Positions 52,838 to 62,190 of a stretch of DNA of 64,000 nt are shown piece by piece (the stretch's first letter is position 1; every line of letters starts with the position of its first letter). The DNA is from Nocardia tenerifensis NBRC 101015 (GTDB taxonomy: Bacteria; Actinomycetota; Actinomycetes; Mycobacteriales; Mycobacteriaceae), in the NCBI RefSeq assembly GCF_000308715.1, contig NZ_BAGH01000177.1, positions 25,945-89,944 on the forward strand, in the 5' to 3' direction. The notes beneath the pieces are model-generated. The model was not told where the DNA came from and made no database searches. It was given only the letters and a program-made list of their open reading frames with translations. The position numbers were made by a program, and so were the translations under genes.

Positions 52838-54280
52838 ATGACAGCCGCCGACAGTCACTTAACGGGCGCTGGAACCCAGGATTCGACCGGCGGCGACTCG
52901 GAGGGCTACGCGCGGGGACTGAGCCCGCGCACCATTCAGATGATCGCCATCGGCGGCGCCATCGGCACCGGCCTGTTCTACGGCGCGGGCGGCGCGATCG
53001 AGCAGGCCGGACCCGCGTTGATCCTGGCCTACCTGGCGGCAGGCCTGGCGATCTTCGTGATCATGCGGGCGCTGGGGGAGTTGCTCACCTACCGCCCCGT
53101 GTCGGGCAGCTTCGCCGAGTACGCGCACGAATTCCTCGGCCGCTACGCGGGTTTCGTGACCGGGTGGTCGTACTGGGCGGTGTGGGTGGCCACCTGCATG
53201 GCCGAGATCACCGTGGCGGGCAAGTACGTGCAGTACTGGTTCGACATCGAACCGTGGATCACCGCGCTGGTGGTGCTCGCGGTGATGTTCGCGGCCAACC
53301 TGATCTCGGTGCGGCTGTTCGGTGAGGGCGAGTTCTGGTTCTCCGCCATCAAGGTCACCGCGATCATCGGCATGATCCTGCTCGGCATCGGCGTGCTGAC
53401 CATCGGCTTCGGGCACGCGGCCAACCCCACCGTGACCAACCTGTGGGCCGACGGCGGCGTGTTCCCGAACGGCTTCGGGCAGTCGCTGCTGGTGCTGCAG
53501 ATCGTGCTGTTCGCCTACGTCGGCGTCGAACTGGTCGGCGTCACCGCGGGCGAGGCGCGCGAGCCGCGCAAGACGCTGCGCAAGGCGATCAACACGCTGC
53601 CGTTCCGCATCGGCCTGTTCTATGTCGGCGCGCTCGTGGTGATCATGTCCGTGTCCAGCTGGCGCAACTTCCACGCGGGCAAGAGCCCGTTCGTCGAGGT
53701 GTTCCAGCAGATCGGCATTCCGGGTGCGGCGGGCATCATCAACTTCGTGCTGCTCACCGCCGCGCTCTCGTCGTGCAACTCGGGCATCTACTCGACCGGC
53801 CGCATGCTGCGCACCCTCTCGCTGCACGGGGAGGCCCCGGGCGCGCTCAACCGGCTGAGCTCGCGGCACGTGCCCTACGTGGGCATCTCGGCGTCGGCGG
53901 CCACCATGGTGATCGGCGTGATCGTCAACATCATCTCCCCGGACAAGGCGTTCGCCTACATCACCTCGGTGAGCACCATCGGCATCATCTTCGTGTGGGG
54001 GATCATCCTGGTCTGCCACCTGATGTACCGCGCGAAGGTCGCCCGCGGCGAGCTCCCGGCCGCCGACTACCGGCTGCCCGCCGCGCCGTACACCACCGTG
54101 CTGGCGCTGGCGTTCCTCGCGCTGGTGGTCGTGCTGCTGTTCTTCACCGACAGCGGCCGCACCGCCGTGGTCGTCGGCGTGGTGTGGACGGTGCTGGTCT
54201 CGCTCGGGTATCTCGCGCTCACCCGGCTCGGAAAAGGCGGCGGGGCAACGGATCTCGCTCGGGAGTCGGCTGGACGGTAG
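52838..54280 (+). CDS. Amino-acid permease, APC superfamily
   Basis: This 480-residue permease has about twelve membrane segments and the amino-acid/polyamine/organocation signature at the start (RTIQMIAIGGAIGTGLFYGA) followed by ALGELLTYRPVSGSFAEYAH; EPRKTLRKAINTLPFRI is the conserved cytoplasmic loop. It is likely a proton-driven importer of a neutral, basic or aromatic amino acid, not resolvable further. GAGAGAAGGA precedes ATG 52838. It has no operon partner and is followed by a repeat-rich non-coding region. Confidence 0.93.
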   Translation: MTAADSHLTGAGTQDSTGGDSEGYARGLSPRTIQMIAIGGAIGTGLFYGAGGAIEQAGPALILAYLAAGLAIFVIMRALGELLTYRPVSGSFAEYAHEFLGRYAGFVTGWSYWAVWVATCMAEITVAGKYVQYWFDIEPWITALVVLAVMFAANLISVRLFGEGEFWFSAIKVTAIIGMILLGIGVLTIGFGHAANPTVTNLWADGGVFPNGFGQSLLVLQIVLFAYVGVELVGVTAGEAREPRKTLRKAINTLPFRIGLFYVGALVVIMSVSSWRNFHAGKSPFVEVFQQIGIPGAAGIINFVLLTAALSSCNSGIYSTGRMLRTLSLHGEAPGALNRLSSRHVPYVGISASAATMVIGVIVNIISPDKAFAYITSVSTIGIIFVWGIILVCHLMYRAKVARGELPAADYRLPAAPYTTVLALAFLALVVVLLFFTDSGRTAVVVGVVWTVLVSLGYLALTRLGKGGGATDLARESAGR

Positions 54281-54299
54281 GGGTTGAGGGCCCGCGTGT

Positions 54300-54780
54300 G
54301 GAAAGCGCGCGCGGGTCACGCGCGGAGTGTGCGCGGGTCGCGTGCGGAGTGTGCGTGGGATGCGCGCGAGCCATGCGCCCAGGCAGCGGCTTGCCGCGGT
54401 GGCCGCCGTCCACCTGGCAGCGCAGCGTCTTGCCGTCAGGGATGTGCGCGGGCCATGCGCGGAGGTTGGCACCGGGCCATGCGCGGGATGTGCGCGGGCC
54501 ACGCGCGGAGGTGTGCGCGGGTCACGCGCGGGAGTGTGCGCGGGCCAGGCGCGGGAGTGTGCGCGGGCCAGGCACGGAGGTTGGCGCTGGCCACGCGCGG
54601 AAGTGCGCGGGCTATGCGCGAAAGTGGGCGCGGGCCACGCGCGGAAGTGTGCGGGAGCCTTGCGCGAGGGTGCGCGGGGGCCACGCGCGGAGTGTGCGCG
54701 GGCTATGCGCGGAAGTGCGCGGGCTAGCGCGGAGGTGCGCGGGCCACGCGCGAAATGTGCGCAGCCCCAGCGCGGAGGTT
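54300..54780. repeat. GC-rich minisatellite array
   Basis: About sixteen imperfect copies of a 20-25-base unit close to GTGTGCGCGGGCCACGCGCG are packed head to tail between the permease and the EEP gene. Unit length varies and units differ at a few positions (CCACGC, CCATGC, CTATGC, TCACGC). A non-repeat insert occupies about 54378-54440. Every forward frame through it gives only low-complexity Ala/Arg/Gly/Cys runs, so it is taken as non-coding. The whole gap 54281-55041 holds no gene. Confidence 0.85.
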
Positions 54781-55041
54781 TACGCACCCTCACTCGTGGC
54801 GGCGCACACCCGGAGGTCGTCGTCCGCACGCGCAAGGCGATCAGCGGGGTGGCGGCGGGGCGGTCGACACGGGAACGAACAGGGCACGAGAATGACCGGC
54901 GTGCAGCGCCGAATCACCCGGTCGCGCGTAGATCATTAATGCACGGGGATTTTCGGGTAGTCGAGTACGCACCCTCGGGCGGGCCTCTAGGTCGACAATT
55001 GAGATGTTTTAAACGGTCGGGGCCTGATGAGGATGTGTGCC

Positions 55042-56028
55042 ATGGTCGCACTGCGTATCGCGACGTTCAATCTCGAAAACTTCGATGAGACGCCGAACCC
55101 CACTCCCAATGAGCCGACGCTCGCGGACCGCATCGCGGTCATGCGCCCCCAGATCAACCGCCTCCGCGCCGACGTCCTGTGCCTGCAGGAGGTGAACGGG
55201 CAGGAGCGCCCCGGCCAGCCGCGGTCGCTCATCGCGCTGGCCGACCTGTTGCAGGGCACGGCCCTGGCCGGCTGGAACGTCGTGTCGACGGAGAAGGCCA
55301 ACGGCGAGGTGTTCGACGAACGCAACCTCGCGGTGGTCACCTCGCTGCCGGTCGTCGCGCGCGCCCAACTGCTCAACGACCTGGTCGCGGCGCCGGTCTA
55401 CCAGGTGCTGACCGCGAATCCGCCTGCGGCGCACCCGCAGCCGATCGCCATCGAGCGGCCGATCCTGCACGTCGAGCTCGAGCTGCTCGGCGCGCCGCTG
55501 CACGTGATCGTCGTGCACCTGAAGTCCAAGCTGCCCACCGATATCGCCGGGCAGAAGCTCGACCGCTACACCTGGCGCGACTCGGGCGCGGCGGCCGAGG
55601 GTTCGTTCCTGTCGTCGATGAAGCGGATGAGTCAGGCGGTGGAGGTCCGGCGGCTGGTCGATCAGCTCCTCGACGCGGACGCGGACGCGCGCATCGTGGT
55701 CGCGGGCGACTTCAACTCCACGGCCGACGAGGTGCCGGTGATCGCCATCCGCGGCGACGTCGAGGACACCGGCAACGGCGCGCTGGCCGGGCGGGTCCTC
55801 GTGCCGCTGGAGAACTCCATTCCGCAGTCCGCTCGCTACTCGCTGTTCCACCACGGCACCGGCCAGATGCTGGACCATCTGCTGGTCACCCGCAATTTGC
55901 TCGCCAACTACCGCGGCACCGAGATCCACAACGAGCTGCTGCACGACGAGTCCGCCGATTTTGCCACCGACCGCAAGTACCCGGAGTCCGACCACGCCCC
56001 GGTCGTCGCGACGTTCGAATTCACCTGA
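55042..56028 (+). CDS. Endonuclease/exonuclease/phosphatase (EEP) family protein
   Basis: The 328-residue protein has all EEP blocks: IATFNLENFDE (Asn), DVLCLQEVNG (metal-binding Glu), VIVVHLKSKL, VVAGDFNSTADE (Asp-Asn), and the final SDHAPVVATF (Asp-His). It is a metal-dependent nuclease or phosphodiesterase/phosphatase, with no signal peptide. ATG 55042 has GAGGA at suitable spacing; ATG 55027 adds five residues. No neighbour is co-transcribed. Confidence 0.9.
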   Translation: MVALRIATFNLENFDETPNPTPNEPTLADRIAVMRPQINRLRADVLCLQEVNGQERPGQPRSLIALADLLQGTALAGWNVVSTEKANGEVFDERNLAVVTSLPVVARAQLLNDLVAAPVYQVLTANPPAAHPQPIAIERPILHVELELLGAPLHVIVVHLKSKLPTDIAGQKLDRYTWRDSGAAAEGSFLSSMKRMSQAVEVRRLVDQLLDADADARIVVAGDFNSTADEVPVIAIRGDVEDTGNGALAGRVLVPLENSIPQSARYSLFHHGTGQMLDHLLVTRNLLANYRGTEIHNELLHDESADFATDRKYPESDHAPVVATFEFT

Positions 56029-56121
56029 GCGGCAATACAAACGGAGCTGACGGCGCGGTGGCGACAGCCGCGTCGACGCTACCTGCCGCCTCGCGTCGTC
56101 GGTGACGGCGCCGACCGGCGG

Positions 56122-57531
56122 TCAGGCAGTGGCCTTCCGGCTCGGCATCCAGGCCGAGGCGAGCACCATCACGGCCGCCATCACCGCCACCGTGACGAAG
56201 ACCAGATGCACGGCGGAGGACAGCACCGACGGAACCGGGTGGTCGGTGTCGCCGACGCGCGCGTTCACGATCGCGCCGAAGACCGCGACGCCGACGGCGC
56301 TGCCGATCGAGCGGGCGAACATATTGGCCGAGGTGACCACGCCGCGCTCGGTCCAGTCCGCGCTGGTCTGCGCCGCGATGAGGGTGGGCGTGGCGACCAG
56401 GCCCATGCCGATGCCCATCACGAAACACGACGCCGCGACCTGCCACAGCGTCGAGTCCTCGTCGATGAGCAGGGTGGTCAGGGCGCCGAGGGTGGCGAGG
56501 CCGCTGCCGATCAGCGCGGTCGACCGGAATCCGATGCGCAGGTACACCTTTCCCGCCTGCGAGGCGGCGATCGGCCAGCCGAGGGTGAGCGCGCCGACGG
56601 TGAGTCCGGCGACGAGCGCGCCGGTGCCGAGCACGCCCTGCGTGAACGTGGGGACGTAGGAGGTCAGGCCGACCAGGATCGCGCCGACCAGCACCGAGAC
56701 CAGGCTGCTCGAGATGACCACCCGGCGGGTGAAAACCCACAGCGGCAGAATGGGATTCGCCGCCCGCCGCTCGACCAGGCCGAACAGCACCAGCAGCACG
56801 CCGCCGCCGCCGAAGATGCCGAGGCTGGCCGGCGAGTTCCAGGCCCACGCCTGCCCGCCCTCGAGCAGGCCGAGGATCAGCGCGCCCGCGCCGACGGTCA
56901 GCAGGGCCGCGCCGAGGTAGTCCACCCGTTGCTTGCGTCGCGGCGCGACCTCGGTGAACTTGCGCAGCAGCATCCACGCGGCCAGCGCCGACAGCGGCAG
57001 GTTGATCAGGAAGATCCAGCGCCAGCTGAGGTAGTCGGCGAAGACGCCGCCGAGCAGCGGGCCCGCCACCGAGGACATGGCCCACACGCTGGCCAGGTAG
57101 CCCTGCACCTTGGCCCGCTCGGTGAGGTTGTAGAGGTCGCTCGCGATGGTCATCGTCATCGGCTGGATCGCGCCCGCGCCGATGCCCTGCACCGCGCGGA
57201 AGATGATGAGCCCGAGCATGCTCGTCGCCAGCCCGCACAGCAGCGAGCCGAGCGCGAACGCCGCGATGCCGAACATGAGCACCGGCTTGCGCCCGACCGT
57301 GTCGGCGAGCTTGCCGTAGATCGGGACGGTCACCGCCTGCGCGAGCAAATAGATGGAGAACAGCCACGGGAACTGCGCGAATCCGCCGAGGGTGCTGGTG
57401 ATCGTCAGCACCGCGGTGGCGATGATGGTCGAATCCAATGCCACCAGACCGGTGGAGAGCATCAGCGCGCCGAGGATGGCTCCGCGCTCCGACCTGAGCC
57501 CGACCGACGAGGCCACTGTCTCGGTTGCCAC
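56122..57531 (-). CDS. DHA2-type MFS multidrug transporter
   Basis: This 469-residue protein has about fourteen membrane segments. Motif A is YGKLADTVGRKPVLM, motif B-like IIFRAVQGIGAGAIQPM and motif C LASVWAMSSVAGPLLGGVFA, with WRWIFLINLPLSALAAW and early LVALDSTIIATAVLTI of the DHA2 family. It exports drugs or other hydrophobic compounds by proton antiport. No TetR regulator is adjacent. Converges with the EEP gene. Confidence 0.93.
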   Translation of the reverse strand: MATETVASSVGLRSERGAILGALMLSTGLVALDSTIIATAVLTITSTLGGFAQFPWLFSIYLLAQAVTVPIYGKLADTVGRKPVLMFGIAAFALGSLLCGLATSMLGLIIFRAVQGIGAGAIQPMTMTIASDLYNLTERAKVQGYLASVWAMSSVAGPLLGGVFADYLSWRWIFLINLPLSALAAWMLLRKFTEVAPRRKQRVDYLGAALLTVGAGALILGLLEGGQAWAWNSPASLGIFGGGGVLLVLFGLVERRAANPILPLWVFTRRVVISSSLVSVLVGAILVGLTSYVPTFTQGVLGTGALVAGLTVGALTLGWPIAASQAGKVYLRIGFRSTALIGSGLATLGALTTLLIDEDSTLWQVAASCFVMGIGMGLVATPTLIAAQTSADWTERGVVTSANMFARSIGSAVGVAVFGAIVNARVGDTDHPVPSVLSSAVHLVFVTVAVMAAVMVLASAWMPSRKATA

Positions 57532-57619
57532 GCGCGCGGCCCCTTTCGTTTGTCCGACTAACCACCATGGACGAACGTAGCCGGGGCGCAGCTATTCCCG
57601 CTTGGAATTTTTTCCCGCC

Positions 57620-58120
57620 TTACTCGATGGGCTGGGTTATCGAGTTGTGCTCGTCGTTGATCAGGTGGAAGGCGGACGCCAGATCGTCGAGCGCGGTCTG
57701 CCAGAGCGGTTCGGTGCCGTCGCCGTGCGGGTTTCCGCTGCTGAGCGACAGCAGCACCTGCGCGGCCTCGGCGGCGCGGGCGGCGGCGTCGAGCAGCACC
57801 GGGGCCTGGTCGGAGGTGTCGCGCGGGGCGAGCGCGTCGATGCGGTTGTGCAGCCAGTGCGCGTCGAAATGGGCCTGTTCGGTGGGGTTTTCGCCGTCGA
57901 GCGCGGGCTGGGTGCTCGCCGCGGTCCAGCGGCGGGCCAGCTCGTCCTGGTCGGGCGCGTTGGTGACGGCGGTGCGCAGTTCGCTGCTGAAGACCCGTTG
58001 CAGCAGCGCGGCCAGTTTGGCGCGTTCGACCGCGGTGTCGTTGTGCGCGAGGGCATCGATATCGCCGGGGTCGATATGCAGCACCGCCAGAATTGCCCTC
58101 AGTTGCGCGATCGTGGCCAC
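57620..58120 (-). CDS. Hypothetical alpha-helical protein, 166 residues
   Basis: No family is recognised. The sequence is helix-rich and acidic (RAKLAALLQRVFSSELRTAV, HFDAHWLHNRIDALAPRD, ALDDLASAFHLINDEHNS) without signal or membrane segment. Codon use is normal for the window and the frame is well bounded, so it is probably real. Confidence 0.65.
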   Translation of the reverse strand: MATIAQLRAILAVLHIDPGDIDALAHNDTAVERAKLAALLQRVFSSELRTAVTNAPDQDELARRWTAASTQPALDGENPTEQAHFDAHWLHNRIDALAPRDTSDQAPVLLDAAARAAEAAQVLLSLSSGNPHGDGTEPLWQTALDDLASAFHLINDEHNSITQPIE

Positions 58121-58378
58121 TCAACCCCTGCCTTGTCATGACTCGCCGAGCCGCTCTCGGCTACCACCCGACCCCCGGTACCCCGAACGATTAACCGAAT
58201 GATAGCCGCACGGTGTCATCCGAGCAGTGCAAACGCTCTGCGAATCCTGCTGTCGCAGGTGAAGTTCGCCGACGGGCGCCCACGGTGACCTCATCTTTCG
58301 GAACGTCGATGCCTACACATCTAAGTTCGGACCGGCGGGCCCTTCGGATTGTCGACGCGCCGAAGCAATATCGACCGC

Positions 58379-58576
58379 TCAGGATTTCGGGTAGGTGGCC
58401 GCGACCATGTCGAGCACCAGGTCCTGCAGGAGCCGACGCGTCGCGTGCGCCTGCGCGATCAACGCCTCCGACGCCTCACCCTCCGCCTGCTCGACCAGCT
58501 GATTCATCAGGTGACACACGGCGACCAGCCGTCGCACGGCCTGCCGCCGCTCCGCACACGTGAGGTCCGATCGCAT
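58379..58576 (-). CDS. Hypothetical small protein, 65 residues
   Basis: The product is a short helical protein, AERRQAVRRLVAVCHLMNQL, then EASEALIAQAHATRRLLQDL, without recognised family. The ATG at 58576 gives a compact protein; upstream codons in the same frame overlap the divergent gene at 58679 and lack protein character. It might be a small regulator or adaptor. Confidence 0.5.
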   Translation of the reverse strand: MRSDLTCAERRQAVRRLVAVCHLMNQLVEQAEGEASEALIAQAHATRRLLQDLVLDMVAATYPKS

Positions 58577-58678
58577 ACCCGCCCCATCGCGCCACGCCGC
58601 GCCCCCGTTTCGCCCGCCACGCCGAACGCGCGTCTTATCACCGCAACCCGCCCGTCGTGGTTGTGGTAGCGAGGTGTC

Positions 58679-59215
58679 ATGTACCCCGAGCCGGGCGAAG
58701 TGCTGCATTTCTCCGAGGATCCGACCATCGACCGCTTCGTGCCCCATGTCGCGCCGACCGCCAAGCAGTCCGAGCCCTACGTCTGGGCCGTGGATCGCGC
58801 ACGGTCTCCGGACTATTGGTTCCCCCGCGCGTGCCCGCGGGCCATGGCCTGGGTGACCGACACGACCACCGACGCCGATCGCACCGCGATCATCGGGCCG
58901 GGCGGGGGAGCGCGCGTGCACGCGATCGAGTACGGCTGGCTCGACTCGCTGCGCGGGGTCACGCTGTTCGCGTATCGGCTGCCCGCCGCGCCCTTCCGGC
59001 CGTTCGGCGAGCCGGTGCCGCACGCGCATGTCGCGACGGTGCCCGTCGAGCCGCTCGCCCGGCCGCACCCGGTTGGCGATCTGCTGGAGCTGCACGAGCG
59101 GGCCGGGATTCAACTGCGCATCCTGCCGAACCTCTGGGGGTTCTGGGACGCCGTGGTCGGTAGTTCTCTGGGGTTCAGCGGGATTCGGCTGCGAGGCGCC
59201 CGGCCGCGTGAGTGA
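58679..59215 (+). CDS. DUF6886-family protein
   Basis: This 178-residue protein has the family start VLHFSEDPTIDRFVPHVAPT, then VWAVDRARSPDYWFPRACPR and HAIEYGWLDSLRGVTLFAYR. No enzymatic motif is assigned; the family is widespread in bacteria and of unknown function. It lies between small helical proteins and a SnoaL-like gene. Confidence 0.8.
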   Translation: MYPEPGEVLHFSEDPTIDRFVPHVAPTAKQSEPYVWAVDRARSPDYWFPRACPRAMAWVTDTTTDADRTAIIGPGGGARVHAIEYGWLDSLRGVTLFAYRLPAAPFRPFGEPVPHAHVATVPVEPLARPHPVGDLLELHERAGIQLRILPNLWGFWDAVVGSSLGFSGIRLRGARPRE

Positions 59216-59252
59216 GCTGAGCCGTGTTCTGCGAGTGGCGTCGAAGCGCGGT

Positions 59253-59696
59253 CTAGGGGGTCAGGTCGAGGACCGCCGTTCCGGTGGTGAAGTCGGTGGG
59301 GACCGAGGTGTGGTCGTGGACGATGAGCCAGTGGCCGTCGCGTTTCTGGAAGCAGGCGGTCCAGCGGAGCCAGATGTCGGTGGCGTGTCCCTCGGTGGTG
59401 GTGGCCATCATGCGGTTGAGGCTGCGGCTGAAGGCGACGTCCGCGCCGATGGTGATGTCCAGTTCGCGGATCTCGAAATAGACCGGGCCCACGAACGTTT
59501 CGAAGGTCTCCTCCCAGGGTTTGCGGTACGCGTCCGTGCCCACGTAGCGCAGGGGCGCGACGATGTCGAACGACACCGTGTCCGGCGCGTGAATCGCCAT
59601 TGCCGCCGCCACGTCGCGGTCCTGGAACGCCCCGACCCACCTATCGATCAGCCCCCGAATCTCCGCCTCGTCCCGCTCCGCCGCCGTCCAGCCCAT
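59253..59696 (-). CDS. SnoaL/NTF2-like (YybH-type) protein
   Basis: The 147-residue protein has the cone-shaped NTF2 fold pattern: EAEIRGLIDRWVGAFQDRDV, MAIHAPDTVSFDIVAPLRYV, WEETFETFVGP and a last strand pair IWLRWTACFQKRDGHWLIVH ending DHTSVP. Members are small-molecule-binding enzymes such as isomerases or hydrolases; the role is open. It converges with the DUF6886 gene. Confidence 0.88.
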   Translation of the reverse strand: MGWTAAERDEAEIRGLIDRWVGAFQDRDVAAAMAIHAPDTVSFDIVAPLRYVGTDAYRKPWEETFETFVGPVYFEIRELDITIGADVAFSRSLNRMMATTTEGHATDIWLRWTACFQKRDGHWLIVHDHTSVPTDFTTGTAVLDLTP

Positions 59697-59853
59697 GGTT
59701 CACCTCGCGCTTCCTCCCACCTCACCGACGCGACCACGGCCAGGCAGGCTCCGCCTACCACCAGCCACCGGCAAACCCCGACACCCCAATGACCAGCACT
59801 TTCTGATCGACCCCCACCCTGCCAGACGCCACCGACAGGTTTCGGGGATCGAG

Positions 59854-60447
59854 TCAGCGGGGCATCCAGAAGGTGAGGTGGTCGCGCGGATGAGCCGCCA
59901 GCCACTCCGTCAGTTCGACACCGGAACGGACTCCGCCGTCGATGACGGCGCGATAGATATCGATCGACGGGACACGCGGTACGGCCCCCGTTCGCACCCC
60001 GTATTTCAGCTCGAGAATCGCGCCCCGGACCGCCGGTGTCAGCGCGGCGCGCAAGGGCGCGACGAGTTGCGCGGCGCACGGCCCGGGATGATCGCGGCGC
60101 AGCGCCCACATGTCGATCTTCCAGTCGGTGCCGTCGCCCGCGCGGTAGTCGAGTCGCCAGTACAGGCCCTCGTCCGCATCATCCAGGTGGTTTCCGAACC
60201 GCGCCCTGCGTACATCGTCGAGCACCGCGCAGTCGCGCAGGACGCTGAAACCGTCGCGAATATCCGGTGTGTCGCAATAGATCTCGAGGTCGATGTCGGG
60301 CGCGAGGGTCAGCTCGTAGGCCACCGCGCCGACCAGGACCGGTGTTCCGAAGGCGCGCCACCGTCGCAGGAGTCGCAGCCTGTCCAGGATATCGTGCGCC
60401 TCGGCGGTCCGCCGTCGGCTCTGCTCGAGAATGTCGGGTCGGTTCAT
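59854..60447 (-). CDS. Nucleotidyltransferase-fold protein
   Basis: This 197-residue protein has VGAVAYELTLAPDIDLEIYC, a degenerate nucleotidyltransferase motif with Asp-x-Asp, and a later DYRAGDGTDWKIDMWAL with an additional acidic pair. The classical Gly-Ser start of the motif is lost, so catalysis is uncertain. Similar proteins are annotated as aminoglycoside-adenylyltransferase-like or toxin-like. It follows the XRE gene by only 15 bases on the same strand. Confidence 0.75.
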   Translation of the reverse strand: MNRPDILEQSRRRTAEAHDILDRLRLLRRWRAFGTPVLVGAVAYELTLAPDIDLEIYCDTPDIRDGFSVLRDCAVLDDVRRARFGNHLDDADEGLYWRLDYRAGDGTDWKIDMWALRRDHPGPCAAQLVAPLRAALTPAVRGAILELKYGVRTGAVPRVPSIDIYRAVIDGGVRSGVELTEWLAAHPRDHLTFWMPR

Positions 60448-60462
60448 CGTGCGGGAAAGCGA

Positions 60463-61302
60463 TCAGCCGCTGAGGGTTTGGGTGCCCAGAACGGTCAGGA
60501 GGGCTAGTCGGTCGGCGTCGGGGGTGCCGGGTTCGGCTGTGTAGATCATGATGCGGAGGTCGCTGCCTGCGACGGTGAGGACATCGCAGTCCATGGTGAG
60601 CTGACCGACCCGGGGGTGGTGGATTGTTTTCTGGGCGGGTTCGCGCCGGCTGACGGCGCCGGAGTCCCAGAGCGCGGCGAAGCGGGGACTGTTGGCGCGC
60701 AGCTCCGCGATGAGGGTGCGGAGGCGGCGGTCGGCGGGGTACTGGGCCGCGGCGGAGCGCAGGTCGGAGACCAGGGATATCTCGTGGGCGCGGGTGGCCT
60801 CGGGGGTGCGGCGGGCGGGGATGCCGGTGCCGAGAAAGTGTCGCCATACGCCGTTGCGATTCTTGTCGTGCGGTCCGGGCGGGTCGCCCATGAGCGCCGC
60901 GTACGGCTGGTTGAACTGGAGCAGCGTCCAGGACGCGTCGTAGACGGCGACGGGCGTGCCGGTGAGCCGGTCGAGCACCCGCTGCACGCTCGAGGTGATG
61001 TAGGTGGGCACCGTCTCCGGATCGGGCAGCGCCAGCCCGGCCAGCCGGAACAGGTGGGCGCGCTCGACCGAGGACAACCGCAGGGCTCTGGCCAAGGCCT
61101 CGACCACCTGGGCCGACGGATTGGACGCGCGACCTTGCTCGAGCCGGGTGACATAGTCGACGGAGATGCCGGCCAACTGCGACAACTCTTCTCGCCGCAG
61201 CCCCGGCGCGCGTCGCTGCCCACCGGCGGGCAGCCCGGCGGCCTCGGGCGCGACCCGGTCGCGCCACCGCCGCACCGCCTTCCCGAACTCCGTCGTAGCC
61301 AT
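60463..61302 (-). CDS. XRE-family regulator with MmyB-like ligand domain
   Basis: The 279-residue protein has an N-terminal HTH (LRREELSQLAGISVDYVTRL followed by EQGRASNPSAQVV) and a C-terminal MmyB-like PAS-type ligand domain (VYDASWTLLQFNQPYAALMG, then MIYTAEPGTPDADRLALLTV). These regulators are often divergent from an SDR oxidoreductase gene, exactly as here (start 61405), and repress it. Ligands are suggested to be fatty-acid-like. Confidence 0.93.
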   Translation of the reverse strand: MATTEFGKAVRRWRDRVAPEAAGLPAGGQRRAPGLRREELSQLAGISVDYVTRLEQGRASNPSAQVVEALARALRLSSVERAHLFRLAGLALPDPETVPTYITSSVQRVLDRLTGTPVAVYDASWTLLQFNQPYAALMGDPPGPHDKNRNGVWRHFLGTGIPARRTPEATRAHEISLVSDLRSAAAQYPADRRLRTLIAELRANSPRFAALWDSGAVSRREPAQKTIHHPRVGQLTMDCDVLTVAGSDLRIMIYTAEPGTPDADRLALLTVLGTQTLSG

Positions 61303-61404
61303 GGTGTCCAGTCTGCCCGCGCGCCCACCGGACAGCCTGGTATCAGCAGTCCCAGGAAGCGCGGACGACTGGCTGTCCGCCGGTGGCGGCGCGAATCTGA
61401 GCTC

Positions 61405-62121
61405 ATGACAACGACATTGATCACCGGGGCCAACAAGGGGCTCGGCTTCGAATCCGCCCGCCGCCTCGTCGAAGCGGGCCACACCGTGTACCTCGGCTGC
61501 CGGGACGCCGAGCGCGGTCGTCGCGCCGCCGAGCACTTGGGCGCCCGCTCGGTCGTCCTCGACGTCACCGACGACGCGTCCATCGCCGCGGCCGCGGCCA
61601 TCATCGACAGCGACGGCGGCCTGGACGTTCTGATCAACAACGCGGGCATCGCCGGGCGCGAGGGGCAGACCCGCGACCCCGCCGAGATCGGCGCGGCGGC
61701 GGTGACCGCCGACATGATGCGGGAAGTCTTCGACACCAACGTCTTCGGCATCGTCCGCGTGAGCCGCGCCTTCCTGCCGCTCCTCGATCGATCCGCCGCG
61801 CCCGTCGTGGTGAACGTCAGCAGCGGCCTGGCCTCGCTCACCAACGTGACCACGCCGGGCACGCCGGCGTACGCGTACCTGGGCGTCGCGTACCCGGCGT
61901 CGAAGGCCGCGGTCAACATGGTCACCGTGCAGTACGCCAAGGCGTTCCCGGCCATGCGGATCAACGCGGTCGAACCCGGCTACACCGCCACGGACCTCAA
62001 CGGCCACCAGGGAATTCAAACCGTCGAGCAGGGAGCCGAGATCATCGTCCGGATGGCCCAGCTGAACCCCGACGGACCGACCGGCGGATACTTCGACGCG
62101 GCAGGGACTTTGCCCTGGTAG
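61405..62121 (+). CDS. Short-chain dehydrogenase/reductase
   Basis: The 238-residue enzyme has the complete classical SDR set: cofactor loop TLITGANKGLGFESARRL, LDVLINNAGIAG, VVVNVSSGLASL with the catalytic serine, and AYPASKAAVNM with Tyr and Lys. It oxidises or reduces an alcohol/ketone with NAD(P). It is divergent from the XRE regulator and about 70 bases before an LLM-family gene. Confidence 0.94.
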   Translation: MTTTLITGANKGLGFESARRLVEAGHTVYLGCRDAERGRRAAEHLGARSVVLDVTDDASIAAAAAIIDSDGGLDVLINNAGIAGREGQTRDPAEIGAAAVTADMMREVFDTNVFGIVRVSRAFLPLLDRSAAPVVVNVSSGLASLTNVTTPGTPAYAYLGVAYPASKAAVNMVTVQYAKAFPAMRINAVEPGYTATDLNGHQGIQTVEQGAEIIVRMAQLNPDGPTGGYFDAAGTLPW

Positions 62122-62190
62122 CGGGCGATTACCGTTGCCGCGGAGGACAATCCGCTTGCCTGGCGCGCACGGGCACCGCACTATTCCCCT

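Noticed and set aside
54300..54780. Repeat array as CRISPR
   Set aside because: Units are 20-25 bases, imperfect and directly adjacent, with no unique spacers of constant length and no cas gene nearby.
54327..55088. Long plus-strand frame through the minisatellite
   Set aside because: It gives only Ala/Arg/Gly/Cys-rich low-complexity text, lacks a ribosome site and overlaps the EEP gene start.
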